From the NCBI GenBank assembly GCA_015680685.1, contig MNCI01011487.1, positions 528,463 to 592,462 of the forward strand: DNA of 64,000 bases. The letters are read 5' to 3'. Under the pieces are notes generated by a model. The model ran no database searches, was not told where the DNA came from, and was given only the letters and a program-made list of their open reading frames with translations. Position numbers and translations under genes: made by a program. Of this stretch, positions 25,321-36,605 are shown one piece after another (position 1 is the stretch's first letter; every line of letters begins with the position of its first letter). The DNA comes from Gnetum montanum (Eukaryota; Streptophyta; Gnetopsida; Gnetales; Gnetaceae).

Positions 25321-26200
25321 CCCTATGGAAGAAGACATTAAGGAACAGATAAAAGAAGATCCTTACTTCAAGAAGATGTTAACCAATATTTCTTTTAAGC
25401 CTCGATATCAATTTGCTTGTAATGGCTTATTGATGAAAGAACAAAGAGTGTGCATACCAAAATGAAATTGGAGACTAAGGTTGTTGTGTGAAGCACATGA
25501 AGTGCCATATGTAGGACACCCAGGTTATATTAGGACTTATATGATGTTACACAAATCTTATTTCTAGCCTAGAATGAAGAATTATGTGTCCTTGTACATT
25601 AAAAACTATTCAACATGCCAAAGAATAAAAGCTAAACAAAAGAAACCTAATGGATTGTTACAACCTATGGAAGTCCCAACCTGGAAATGGAAATACATTA
25701 CCATGAATTTCATTGTAGGATTTCCAATAACCAAAAATGGAAATGAATCAATTTTGGTAGTGGTTGATCTTCTATCAAAGATGATACATTTTATAGCTTT
25801 GAAATCTAAAAACACTGCTAAAGAGGTAGGTAAAAAATTTGTACATGAAGTATTTTGATTGCATAGATTTCTGAAATTTATCACCTCGTACCAAGATCCC
25901 AAGTTCATATTCAAATTCTGGTAAAATTTCTTCAAAGAGCTTGGAACCCAATTGAAATTTAGCTCAACTTACCACCCAAAGATTGATGGGCAAATTGAAC
26001 ATGTGAATAGAATACTAGAAGATATTCTGTGAAGCTATGTTGGGAGTAGATAAAAAATGCGGAAGAATTATTTGCACCTAGAAAAATACACCTATAACAA
26101 TAATTATGAAGGTTCCATACATCAAACACCATTCAAAGTAGCATATGGACATAATTGCCAAACACCACTAACCTAGGCAAATCCAACCTTAAGAATGGAA
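25320..26200 (+). pseudogene. Integrase of element G
   Basis: The zinc-binding N-terminal part ends with CQRIKAKQ (about 25616). The core starts with ITMNFIVGFP (about 25700), where Asn replaces the first catalytic Asp. It continues to SYQDPKF (second Asp, about 25888) and QIEHVNRILEDIL (third residue Glu, about 25990). A TGA at 25858 and other stops break it. It would paste element cDNA into the genome; this copy cannot. Confidence 0.75.
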
Positions 26201-26209
26201 TGGAAGGAA

Positions 26210-26755
26210 GAAGAAATAAAAATAATGGAAAACATTATTCCAAGAGTTAAGAAAAATTTACAAGCTACCCAAGATAAATATAAGGGATATGCAACTCAAC
26301 ATCAGCTTAAGAAAGAATTCCAAGTGGGAGATCAAGTATTATTGAGAGTAAAACCTACTAAGAGTTCTCTAAAACATGGAAAATATACTAAATTGGCACC
26401 TAGATATTATGGACCCTTTGAAATTTCTAAAAGAATTAGTGAAGTGACATATTAGTTAAATCTTCCATCAACCTTAAGAATTCACCCAATTTTCTATGTA
26501 AGTTTACTAAAGAAATCTCATGAAAATGATGTACCATATGTACTAAATTGGAATACTTTGCCACTATAATCCAATGCTAGCTTTAAAGTTAAACCCATTG
26601 TAATTAAGAACCATCAAATCAAGAAGTTTAAAAATAAAATTATTAGCAAAGTACTTGTTCAATGGTCAACTTGTAATCAATAGACTTGGGAAAACAAGAA
26701 GTTTATTCTTAATACTTACCCCCAACTTTTTGATCATCATGATATTGAATGATAA
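26210..26755 (+). pseudogene. Integrase C-terminus and chromodomain of element G
   Basis: The frame at 26195-26455 contains FQVGDQVLLRVKPTK and APRYYGPFEI, the GPY/F module of the integrase tail. After a stop it goes on to HPIFYVSLLKK and then a chromodomain-like end, KVLVQWSTCNQ*TWE (about 26648-26692), matching the usual ILVQWxxxxxxxATWE. The chromodomain places G among the chromoviruses, which use it to target methylated chromatin. Confidence 0.75.
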
Positions 26756-26935
26756 ATTATATTTATTACTAATGTAATAAATTATATTTTATAATTTCTA
26801 GTCTTCTATTTGTATAGATGGTAATGAGGATAATAAATAAGCTCAAGCTAAGGAGCATAATGAAGAAGCAACAGCTAAGCAGCTGGATATAGAGGAAGCA
26901 CTCAAGGACAAGCTGGATGCTTAAGGGAGGTAGAT

Positions 26936-27450
26936 TATAATCTCCCATCCCTTGTTAAGGATGAAAAAAAATTGTAACAATGTAATTAACCTTTAAATGA
27001 AGGGGTACCTCATTATGGGAAGTTATAATTATTCGTGTATCCCTCAAGAATGGATTTAACCTATGCCATTTAAGGTTGGGTTTAGAGGTTGTGTTGGCAT
27101 GGAGTTGTGGAGCCTGGTAAGGCAAGTAATGGAAGATGGGTGAAGCAAGACAAGAAGGGACTAATCACCCCTTCATCTGGATAGCCTGAACATGGTGGCA
27201 ATGCTAGATTGCCTCTAAGGCTTAAGTGGCATGGAAGATAATCAAGAGGGCATTATTGTACTCTCTCTCTTATTAATAAAAGATTTCTATTTTCTCTCCC
27301 TATTCTAAGTACCAGTTATTCATTTACTAGTTAATTCATTTATTAAGTATTTTATGATGTCTCCATTATATTACTTAAAAATGCGATGAAGGCAATGAAT
27401 TAAGCAACAAATGAACATGTTTTTACAACATCCAAGAACAGGATGTCATA
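26936..27450 (+). repeat. 3' LTR of element G
   Basis: 515 bp. Begins TATAATCTCCC (5' LTR: TGTAACATCCC) and ends GGATGTCATA. Confidence 0.83.
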
Positions 27451-27455
27451 CAGAG

Positions 27456-28640
27456 CATGAAGTCTACCTTCTAGATGACGGTTTCTCAATTAGATGAAAT
27501 TACCACAAAGGTAGATAAAAATGTCAATCCTAGTCATATTCTATCATATAGAGGAGATAAGCATGCACATTTAAATGAAGAAGTTTTGTAACCAAGTGGA
27601 AATGGAGCAGATGAAGAGAAAGGATAATCCAACTATGGGAGTGTAGAAAACCATTAGCCAAGGATTCCAATGAAAAGAAATCATATTCCTCATATGAGGA
27701 CCCCAAAGGCTCTAGTAGTGTTCAATGCTTCTTCTTTAGGCAAGCTTAACGAGGAGGATGAGGTAAGACTTATTAGAGCATTTAGAAATATTGCAAAACC
27801 TATGCATAGAAATGAAAACTTTCAATGATGTAGATGGTACCAATGCTTTTGCAAGTTAGTTGGAGGCACTTGACAAGAATTTCCAATTAGAAGAGTTAGC
27901 AAATAACTTGACGGTACGTATCGTTGAATCCAAATTAGAAGGTATGGCTTCTACTTGGGAAAATGAGTCCCAGGGTTATGAAAGATGAAATTCTCAACCT
28001 ATCTGAGATTTGAATCTAATGAAATATAGGTTGAAGAGAAACTTTAAATAGTCTCATCTAAGACAAGAAACCATTATGAAGTTAAAATTCCTAAGGCAAG
28101 GTGTCAAGGATGTCAAAGAATTTTACATTGAATTTTGTAATATATTCCATCAAGCCAAGTTAAACTCAAAAGAGTATGAATAGGCTTCAATGTTTTTAGG
28201 AGGTCTTAAAATGACATACCAATAGGATTTATCTTTTCATGATCTATAGAATCTTGATAAGGCTTATGATTTGGAACTTAAGGCTAAGAAAAAATTAGAT
28301 TGATTTAGAAACAAGAGCAAATAAACTTCCAAGGAGAAGGAGAATAGAGCTATATTTGAGAAGGAATCCAAGTCCAAATTTGAAGATAACGAGAATAGCC
28401 AAGATAAGAAGACTAAAAGAAGTGATGAGAAGGAAAAAGCCAAGAAAAACCAAGGTAAGGAAGGTAAAGATTAAGATAGTAGCTCATCAAAAATTTAGTG
28501 CTCAAATGTGGAGAATGGATACATAAGCAATGGGAATGTCCACTTCATAAGGTTGCCTAAAACAAAGATGTGCAAACCATGAAGGTGGATGAGACATCAA
28601 GCCAAGGTCTTCAAAAGAGATAATCCTAATACTCCAAAAA
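27456..28640 (+). pseudogene. gag of element F (continuation)
   Basis: Continues the frame begun at 17552. The capsid-like core includes ALDKNFQLEELANNLTV and ESKLEGMASTWENES (about 27870-27970), then KFLRQGVKDVKEFYIEF near 28085. A Lys/Glu-rich linker leads to KCGEWIHKQWECP (about 28510-28550), a zinc knuckle of CCHC type with its first Cys lost and Gly before His changed. Several stops interrupt it. Confidence 0.7.
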
Positions 28641-28699
28641 TTGAAGATGTGTCTGAATTAAATTCTTATGCATTCATGAGGAATGAAAATAGAGGAGAT

Positions 28700-29010
28700 T
28701 ATCCTAATAGAAATTTTTTATTCTAGATTGGGGCTAGCTTTTTGCTTAGTGGGAAATGGATTCATGTTTTGATTAATGGAGCAGCCCAAGAAAATGTTGT
28801 TTCTTCTAGGGTAATTGCTGGATTGGGTTTAGTAACTAATCCTTATCCAAAACTATATAAGATGCATTGGTTGTATAGATATTTTTTCCAAGAGATGAGG
28901 AAACAATATACTTTCAAATTTAAAATTGGAAGTTTTCATGATGTGGTGAAATGTGTGTGCTTTCAATAGGTTGTGTTGATGTAATTCTTGGTAGACATTG
29001 GAATTTTAAC
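28700..29010 (+). pseudogene. Aspartic protease of element F, active site changed
   Basis: HVLINGAAQENVVSSRVIAG (residues 8-27 of the frame from 28742) aligns with the VLIDSGASENVVS block. The catalytic Asp reads Asn and Ser reads Gly, so it is dead. The frame continues into GCVDVILGRHWNFN (about 28975-29015), the usual end of this domain before RT. Confidence 0.65.
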
Positions 29011-29329
29011 AATGGTGCTCAATTTGATAGAGAAAGAAATGCATGGAGTGTAGCTAAACCTAATGAAATCCATGATTTGATTCCTATGACATCTAAAAAA
29101 GTGAGGTAGCAAAGCTCACTTAATTCTTTTTTAATTCTTCTAAGAGAGAGAAAATATATTAAGGAACATGATGAAACAAGTTTTTGTTTTATTGTTATAA
29201 AAATAGTTACTACTAACTATGATGATGTGTAGGTTGAACTTCCTACAAGTTTGCTAGGCTTGATGGAGAAATTTTCAAAGGTGCTCAAGGGGGAACTAGA
29301 TGAATTATCACCAACGAGGAATGCACAAC

Positions 29330-29830
29330 ATTAGATTGACTTCATTCCTAGTGCTACCATTCCAAATGAGAGAGCTTACCAAATGGTACCAAATTAGAGG
29401 GCTAAATTGTAAAGACATGTAAAGGGGTTACTTTCAAATGGCTTCATGAGGGAATCAATTTTGCCTTGTGTCATTCTGGTAGTGTTAGTGCCAAAGAAAT
29501 ACAATGATGAATGAAGGATATGCATTGATTCTAGGGTAATGAATAGGATAATAGTGAGGTACAAGTTTTCTATTCCAAGGATGAATGATATCCTTAATAT
29601 CCTTACCAATGGAGAGATTTTTAGCAAAATTGATTTAAAAAGTGATTAGAATCAAATCAAAATCAAGACTAGTGATGAGTGAAAGATAACTTTTAAGATA
29701 CTAGATGGATTGTTTTAGTGATTAGAATGTACCTGCTACATTCATGAGGTTGATGCATGATGTAATGAAGACCTTTATTGGTAAGTGTTGTATTATCTTT
29801 TTTTGATGATATTTTGGTATATAACTCTAG
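29330..29830 (+). pseudogene. RT of element F, truncated after the catalytic motif
   Basis: Pieces in order: NERAYQMVPN; GLLSNGFMRESILPC (about 29424); VLVPKKYNDE*RICIDSRVMN (about 29487-29545); FSIPRMNDIL; IFSKIDLKSD; FMRLMHDVMKTFIGK; and FFDDILVYNSSD (about 29800-29835), the catalytic block with Phe for the usual Tyr or Met position. After this the element jumps to the LTR. The remaining RT, RNase H and integrase are deleted. Confidence 0.75.
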
Positions 29831-30378
29831 TGATGGCTATCTAACAGTCACTAAAGACATCTTCTTTGAGACTAAGACATCTTTCTGCACTAGACTTTCA
29901 TTCGGGAGAGACATCTTTTTCACAGGGGAGACATCTACTATTTCTAAGAGATATCTTCTCTAGGTCTTCTTCAATTCTGATAAGACATCTACTATTTTTA
30001 GAAGACGTCTACTCTTCAGGGGAGACATCTCTTCTATAGGGCCTAAAAATAAAACTACTTGTTTTGATGCCAAGAGCCTCCATATGCCTCTAACCAAGTC
30101 ACCATAGATCCTATAACCTCATAAAATCATTAAAATGAGCCAAAAACACTCCAAACTATGTTAAAACATCCAATAATCATCCTAAAAAATTAACACAAAT
30201 AGACATATTTTTCTTAAATTCTTCATATTGGTCCATGCTCCCTTGATTTCTTGTGATCCTGACTTTGCTTGTGAGTCTTTGAGTCTTTTACTCTTACTCC
30301 TATAAATACAACAACCACACAAACATCTTTTGTTCTATAATTTTATTAAGGTTTTGACATACCAAAATGTCAACAACA
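29831..30378 (+). repeat. Solo LTR H, inserted at the RT/LTR junction of F
   Basis: 548 bp, TGATGGCTAT to CAACAACA. Flanked by TCTAG (29826-29830) and TGTAG (30379-30383), one mismatch. A TATA box (TATAAATA at 30301) lies about 80 bases before the end, which suggests plus orientation. The first 220 bases carry eight copies of AGACATCT or close variants. No internal region is attached, so it is probably the product of LTR-LTR recombination. Confidence 0.65.
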
Positions 30379-30383
30379 TGTAG

Positions 30384-31232
30384 AGTATATAATAGACATC
30401 TTTTTGTTGAAACTAACTTCTTGAGTAGGATGTCTCTCTAGAACCTAAGACATCTCAAGTGAGAACAAGAAATCTCAAGCAAGACATCTTGCTAGATGTG
30501 GAGATGTCTTGGCCTCCAAAAGAGACATTTTAGCAAAATAATAGACATATTACAAAAGAGTTGGATGACACATAGATGTCTTCCCAAGGTCAAAGACAAC
30601 CTGTACAAATGAGAAAACTTTCAAAACACCCATCCTAATTTAGGAAATTCCCAAAAGATAACGGAAAAAGAATGAAAATAGCTAGAGAGAAGGTGAGAAG
30701 ACTTGGGAAACATTTAAAGAACCTCAAGTTGAGTTAAGGAGAGGTTTCTAGATTTCTTATCTTCCGATTTGTGATAAATATTATTGTATTTCATCATTGT
30801 TGGTACAAATGAGTAAAGAGAGCTCTTGAGAGTGAAGAGCTAGGCAAGAGAGAGTCAATGAGCACATTGAGTGAGTGAAATTGATGATTGCAACTCCAAG
30901 ATCAACTTGTGGTGTATTGGTCTTTGTGTCTTATTCTCTTGTGTCTTACTTATGGATTGAGATCTCAATCCTAGGTTATGGAAAAGATTCTCTATTGGTT
31001 GTGTCTTGAGTTAGGAATAGCTAGTATGTGGTTGTAAAGCCTCATGCTCTACAATATTATTTGAGTGTGATAGGCTTTCACATGTTTGAGGGGTATTGAA
31101 AACTGGTTGTAATCTTCTAATGTATTAATCAAACATACTAGTTTTCTTGTTTTATAGCAAAAAGTATTTTCTTTGCATAATATCTAGATTTAATACTTGA
31201 AGGTGATTTATATGTGGAGTAAACCTCCTACA
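30384..31232 (+). repeat. 3' LTR of element F (5'-truncated)
   Basis: Matches 16650-17483 from the AGACATCT block onward and ends at 31232 with CA next to CAAGA. About 170-230 bases of the LTR start are missing; the break coincides with the deletion that removed RNase H and integrase. Confidence 0.75.
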
Positions 31233-31237
31233 CAAGA

Positions 31238-33420
31238 TTGGATAATATGTTAGTCAATAATGATAATGAGGTAGATTTGGCTAATGTCCTTTTGTCTATA
31301 GCTACTAAGGTGCAGATTAAGAAGAGGCCTACTTGTAGAAAACCTTGGCTTGATGTGGACTACTTGATAGATCGTAAAGATGTTATAGCTTCATATTTTA
31401 CTATTTCAATGTTGAAGAATTATAGAAAGCTTATTAATTTTTAACAAAAAAATTTCATTAAAGAAGAGAAGGAAAGAATGATTTGTAAGCTCCACTAAAA
31501 TCCAAAGATCTTTTAAAATTTATTCCAAGAAAGACAACAACGTGATTGAGATTTTTCCTTATCTACTACTCAAACTTTCTTCAATGACCTTTTTAATCAA
31601 GAGGTTCCCTTAATTGTGCAAGATAACTCTAATATTCTTGAGTTATTCCTTGATGACATGTTTGTAGAAATTTAAAGATTATCTTTTGTAAAAGGTGTTA
31701 ATTTTAATGGATTATAAGTAGAGCTTCTTAAATGGGATGATCTGTTGGTGTGGAAAGAAACTTGCAGTCTTCTTAATAAGGAGCTTCAGCATGGTTGGAT
31801 CACTCTTGGTATTCTAGTCAAGTATTCTTGCTTTTCAAAAAAGGAGATAGGAAAAACCTTAATAATTACCAATTCATTACAATTAATTCAGTTTTCACTA
31901 AGCTTTTGGGTATTATTTTGGAGAATAAAATTGGTTCATGAATAGAAATGCAAGGCCTTCATTCTTAGTCGCAAGTAGGCTTCAAGAGGAATTATTCTAC
32001 TATACACCATCTAATAACCTTGTGTTATTATGCAAAGAAATAAAAAGGATCCAACCATACTACTTTTAATTATTTTGTTGATTTCTTTAAGGCTTATGAT
32101 TTTGTTGCTCAAGATTAGCTTTGGAAAAGATTGGATAACATTAACATTCCACTATATCTCCTTTCTGTTGCTTAAGGAATCTATGAGACAATTGACATTC
32201 TTATTGAAGATCATCTTACTAGAAAATGAACAATTATTAACAACTTAGTTGAAGTTAAACAAGGCTATTCTTTGTCTCCTACACTTTTTGTCATACTTAT
32301 AAATGAATTGAAAGAATGGATGTACATGCCTCTCATCATGATATGTTAGTGAATGGATTATTTTTTAGTATGATTCTCTTTGTAGATGATGTGGCCTTGA
32401 TTGCAAAATCAACTACCAAATTAAATTATATACTTCAAAGTTTTCATAACCACTACAACCATTCTAGTATGAAAGTTAATACTGATAAGACTAAAATTCT
32501 AGTTTGTGATACTAGAAATAGAAATTACAATTTTTTCCTTGGAGGAAAAAGGCTTAATATATATGAATCTTATAAATATTTGGAAGTTGAATTTACTAGT
32601 AATTATAGTTGGAGTACCCTTATTGCTCAAAGGGTTTCCAGTGGCATGTGAGCTTTATTTGCTCTAAGAAATAATTGTAGCAAGAAACAAATTTTGGCAT
32701 AAGAAATTAGAATAAAAATTTTTCATAGTCTTGTCCAACCTATATTATTACATGGGTGTGTTGCTTGGGGATCTTCTCTTTCTACACATAATTGGAAAAA
32801 ATTAGTATATGTTCAAAACTAGTTTATTGTATGTGAATTTTAAGTGAAAATGTCGACTTGTTATGCTATCTTACTTTTAGAAGCAAATTTGCTTCCTCTT
32901 GAAGTTGAAGCCTTTTGTCAATTTGTTAATTATACTCAAAAGTTAAATCACATAGAAGAAATTAATTATGCTAAGTAGATAATGAATGCTACACAAGAAA
33001 ATGGATGGTTGCATTATGGAAAATTATGGCTTCAGTCATAATATATCATAATAGAGGATCTTCCTTTAAGAAAAAGGCCCTTCTCGAAAACTATAAAAGA
33101 ACAAGCAATTTTATTTACATTCTTATAGAGGAGGTTTGTTATCTAGTACTCAAAAGTATCTATTCTCAAGTATTCCTATTCATTTAAGGAATCAAACTAA
33201 TAGATCAAGAGTGAGCTCCTATCATCTCCTTATTGAGATATATTGTTGGATCAATTTACCAAAAGAAGAGTGTATTTGCAAATTATGCAAACAAAGCATA
33301 GAAGATGAAGAACATATTTTGTTTTTTTTGTTTTTCTCATCTTTGGCTCACATTCAATTGAATTATACTATTAATTATAATTATGGATTGCTTTATTTCA
33401 ATTTAACCTTATTTGCTTGA
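31238..33420 (+). pseudogene. LINE ORF2, reverse transcriptase and zinc-finger tail
   Basis: Continuation of the LINE after element F. The stretch at 31238-31440 is the linker after the endonuclease. RT pieces include FVDDVALIAKS (about 32379-32410, catalytic block of LINE type), then MKVNTDKTKILV and the YKYLEVEF block (to 32600). PILLHGCVAWG lies near 32738. Near 33265 CKLCKQSIEDEEHILF resembles the zinc-binding end found after plant LINE RTs. Stops and frameshifts are numerous. Confidence 0.72.
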
Positions 33421-33929
33421 GGCATTACATCAATTATGTTTTCAAATTTCTTTTCAAATATATTGAGACTTTGTGATTGTCCAAAAAATCCTCTATGACT
33501 TCCTAGATATAATAAAAAAAATTTGTTTCAAGAAATTGAAATTAAAATTGAAACCCAACTCTCATTACTTCACTCAGTACCTTAAGGATTTAACATAGAA
33601 ATACAAATCATACAAAAATCATGTAATTTTGGCCAAGAGGCCAACTCGTCTCATAGGATAGGGGGGAGGGGAGAGTGGATTTTTCACCCTCCAAGTAACA
33701 CCCTCCACATCATGCGCCACATAAGATCCCATAAAATGGGAAAAAACATGAAACGAAGAGCCACACCTTTTCATATTCCCATTGTGTAGAATGTGAACCA
33801 AAGAGCCATAGCTTTTCGTATTCCTGCTACACACATAAAAAGGCCAAACACAATCAAATGTAGAATGGTAATGGGAATGAGAATGAGAATTCCGTTTCCA
33901 TTCTGTCTCTATCTCCATCTGCAACTACT
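33421..33929. other. LINE tail and a decayed copy of a dispersed repeat
   Basis: 33421-33540 is AT-rich and probably the LINE 3' untranslated region. From 33628 the text GGCCAAGAGGCCAACTCGTC begins a block that recurs at 61376-61430 before the Helitron-linked satellite. The next 200 bases contain decayed versions of that satellite (for example CCAAAGAGCCATAGCTTTTC). No gene seen. Confidence 0.5.
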
Positions 33930-34720
33930 ACTGCAGGCTGCCTAGCCCAACTGAACTAGCTTTGATGATGCTAGCTTTGGAGCTCTGCTAGAGTGCTGGA
34001 AAGGCACCTACGATGGTGGCCCATGCTTCAACTACAAGAACAAGCTCATCGGCATGTGCTTCCTCAACCAAGGTAGCAATAAGGTAATAGACTAGTTGGC
34101 CCTTGCTGCATCCTCGCTCAACACTGAGGGCCACGACATGCACACGTCATCAACAATCGTCGGCAATGTTGTGGTCGACATTAGTGTGCTTGGCTATGCC
34201 AACGACGCTACTAGCAACATGGCTTGTCTTGAACGGATCACCATCTATAAGGTCTGTGGGACTGTGGCTGCTTTAGCTCTAACATCCTTGTGGCCATGGA
34301 TGGCATTCTATCCAACGGCATTGACATGCTTTCGCTCTTTCTTGGTGACAACCTGTAGCAGTACTACACCAACAACATCATCATCAGTTCCTTCACCGCT
34401 GCAATCCACTACCATGTCTTTGTCGCTTGCTCGACTAGAAACTCTAGACATAGTGCTAAAATCACCTCAAATCTTGTGCCCAGGATCATGACCATCATTG
34501 CTAGCACCCTTGACCATGACTTCTTGGCCATCACAATGCTTGTTGATGGTAGCGAGTATGTCAGAACCTCACTCTACTCTAGGGAACTACTACTAGAAGA
34601 TCCAAATCTCACACTCATCTATGCTAAAAACACCAGCCTTGATGGTGACAGAAATGCAAACTTCTACACATGTGGTAACTTGGACCCTGGAGGTAGAGGA
34701 GGTGTGAATCATAATAAAAT
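33930..34720 (+). pseudogene. Subtilisin-like serine protease (plant subtilase) pseudogene, copy 1
   Basis: Plant subtilases are secreted cell-wall proteases with Asp, His, Asn and Ser catalytic residues. Pieces in order across frames: CWKGTYDGGPCFNYKNKLIG (about 34000-34055); EGHDMHTSSTIVGN (about 34129-34170), the His-containing motif, normally DGHGTHT; LERITIYKVCG; SSNILVAMDGILSNGIDMLS; and NFYTCGNLDPGGRGG (34659-34702). The signal peptide, propeptide, Asn and Ser motifs are absent. An in-frame stop and several frameshifts make it non-functional. GC is higher than in the surroundings, as expected of an old gene among transposons. Confidence 0.8.
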
Positions 34721-34830
34721 TTTTGTTATAATAGCTAGAAGATCTCTTCATTTAGGTTTCTTTTTTTATATAAAATTTATATATGAATTAGGCCAATATA
34801 TTTCTTAAGTAGCTTTGTTTGAATGTATGT

Positions 34831-36605
34831 TGATGAGCGGCTAGGTATCCCTACGCCCAACCATACGAATACGAGCGTTCATGCGCAATTCGGTCGAACT
34901 CCGTAGACTGTAAGCACTTAACATGCACTAGACTTCTAACTAGTGAAACCTTGGGTTAGAACGATCATTGTCATCCTAATCTCACTTGTAAAGTTCTATT
35001 GTGATAGTTAAGTGAGACTAAGGCTAATGATTTTTATATCTTTTTAATTATCTTTTTCGACGAATAAGTGAGGTATGAAAGTAATGAATAAACTATTATC
35101 TAATCTCTAATTATCCTAGTGTATATGCTAACTACTCCTAGCATAAGAATCCGTTCCCATCCTTCGAGCACATTCTAAGCATTTCCTAACACTACTGGGT
35201 TACCAGACGTTAAGCATCGCTAGGTTTACCAAGTGTTTGGATTACATTCGAGATGGTCGTACTTATGTCTTTTACAAACTACGAATGAACACTAACGATT
35301 GAAATTATAATTATGAAAACATAAATAATTGACGAGTAACTAATAAAGCATAAACAAATGATTAAGAAAGCATAAACATCTTAAACTATTAAATGCATGA
35401 AACAACTAAGTCCAAATGCTGCAAGGACTGCATGAATAGTTCATCTTTATTGCCATCATGCCAATGGGCTCAGATACATCAACACTTGAATAAAGATTCG
35501 ATCACTTTTCATACACCTGCTGCAGGCACTTGGAAAATATTCTATCTCTTTCAGGAGAAAACTGCAAGAGCTTCGCTATCACTACTCAAAAGATGCCTAA
35601 ATGAGGCGGAAGGCCCTCATATTTATAGATCCGGGAAAGGTGGTTGTGTATATGGGGCCCTGACAACATAGGGTGGCTGTGTCGACAAGCCCGCATTGAC
35701 ACAGCTAGGTATACGTGGCCCTATATATGTGGCCCAGTCAACGCATTGACTTTTGACACTTCATCATAAATGATGAGCGGCTAGGTACCCCTACATCCAA
35801 CCATACGAATATGAGCATTCATGCACGATCTGGTCGAACTCCGCGGACGTGCTAGTTGTGGTATCTAGATAGTTATACGTTGATTGTAGTTCGTTGTCTT
35901 CCCACCTGGACTAGTATTTGCTTTGTCACGTATGGTTTAGTCCAGAGTGAGGCGTATGATGTGATCCTAAATTACTGCTACTCCTAGAGACAATGGAGAA
36001 TAATATTAATTAAACTAATGAGCAATAGGAAATGAATTCTAAGCTAGCCTAAGTGCGATGAGTATCTATTCCCTAATCATCCGTACAAATCTTGGACCTT
36101 GTGCATGACTACTACTAGGATTACCAAGTGTAGATCCTAGGTACGCTACTGGGTTTACCAAGTAGTCACACTTAAATGCTCGTGATTAAGTCGTACTCAT
36201 TCCGCATTTAACAACAGGAATAGTAAATGATGATAAATAAATATTAACTAAGAAAGAAATAAATATTAACTAAGAAAGCAATAAATAACAAAAATAATTA
36301 ATAATTAAATTAAAAAATTAAACTAAGTGAATGCTCAATGATGAAGTAATCTCGATCTTTATTTTCGGTCATGTGCGCGTCCAAGTACGTCACACTCAAA
36401 TAAAGGTTTCATACAATTACAAGCATCACACTGCGGGCATGCACTGGGAAAATATTCTAACTTCTACGAAAACAAAATGCAAGGGCTTCGCTACGCTATT
36501 GAAGGGATGCCTAAATGAGGCGGAGGGCCCTCTTATTTATAGGCTAGGATCAGCGACCACGTATACGGGGCCCAGTCGACGCATCGATTGATTAGTGCTT
36601 CATCA
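34831..36605 (-). mobile_element. Element E: two abutting gypsy LTRs with no interior
   Basis: LTR 1 (34831-35766) and LTR 2 (35771-36605) both run from TGATGAGCGG to TTCATCA and are separated by only TAAA. The whole unit is flanked by an exact 5-base repeat, TATGT, at 34826-34830 and 36606-36610. They belong to the A-D superfamily. The two LTRs are not near-identical: they share block order but differ widely in 34900-35060 against 35840-36000. Minus orientation is inferred from the TATA-like boxes (CCTCATATTTATAG, 35606-35619; CCTCTTATTTATAG, 36529-36542). Confidence 0.7.

Larger units (their letters stand above)
17602..27450 (+). mobile_element. Element G: chromovirus (Ty3/gypsy) nested in F
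   Basis: LTRs at 17602-18115 and 26936-27450. The flanking bases GAGAG (17597-17601) and CAGAG (27451-27455) match at four of five. The primer-binding site TGGTATTAAAG (18118-18128) follows the 5' LTR, and a purine-rich tract (AAGGGAGGTAGA) precedes the 3' LTR. Internal order is gag, protease, RT, RNase H, integrase, chromodomain, the order of plant chromoviruses. The 4.8 kb between the primer site and gag is unusually long and holds unrelated material, probably a further insertion. All frames contain stops. Confidence 0.85.
16461..31232 (+). mobile_element. Element F: gypsy LTR retrotransposon carrying two nested insertions
   Basis: The 5' LTR at 16461-17483 starts TGCTAGAG, and the 3' LTR ends CCTACA at 31232. 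CAAGA lies immediately outside both ends (16456-16460 and 31233-31237). Inside are a primer-binding site for initiator Met tRNA, gag, protease and the first part of RT. RNase H and integrase are missing: RT stops after the FDDILVYN motif and joins directly to a shortened 3' LTR. Of the 14.8 kb, about 9.85 kb is nested element G and 0.55 kb is solo LTR H. Confidence 0.85.
14900..33530 (+). mobile_element. L1-like LINE, split by element F
   Basis: ORF1-like sequence (14929-15540) is followed by the endonuclease half of ORF2 (15583-16460). The reverse-transcriptase half resumes at 31238-33420, after the 14.8 kb insertion of F. The pieces are in the right order and orientation, and F has an exact CAAGA target duplication. 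An A-rich stretch near 33520-33530 may be the 3' tail. I did not find the target-site duplication of the LINE itself. Multiple stops and frameshifts make it dead. Confidence 0.78.
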
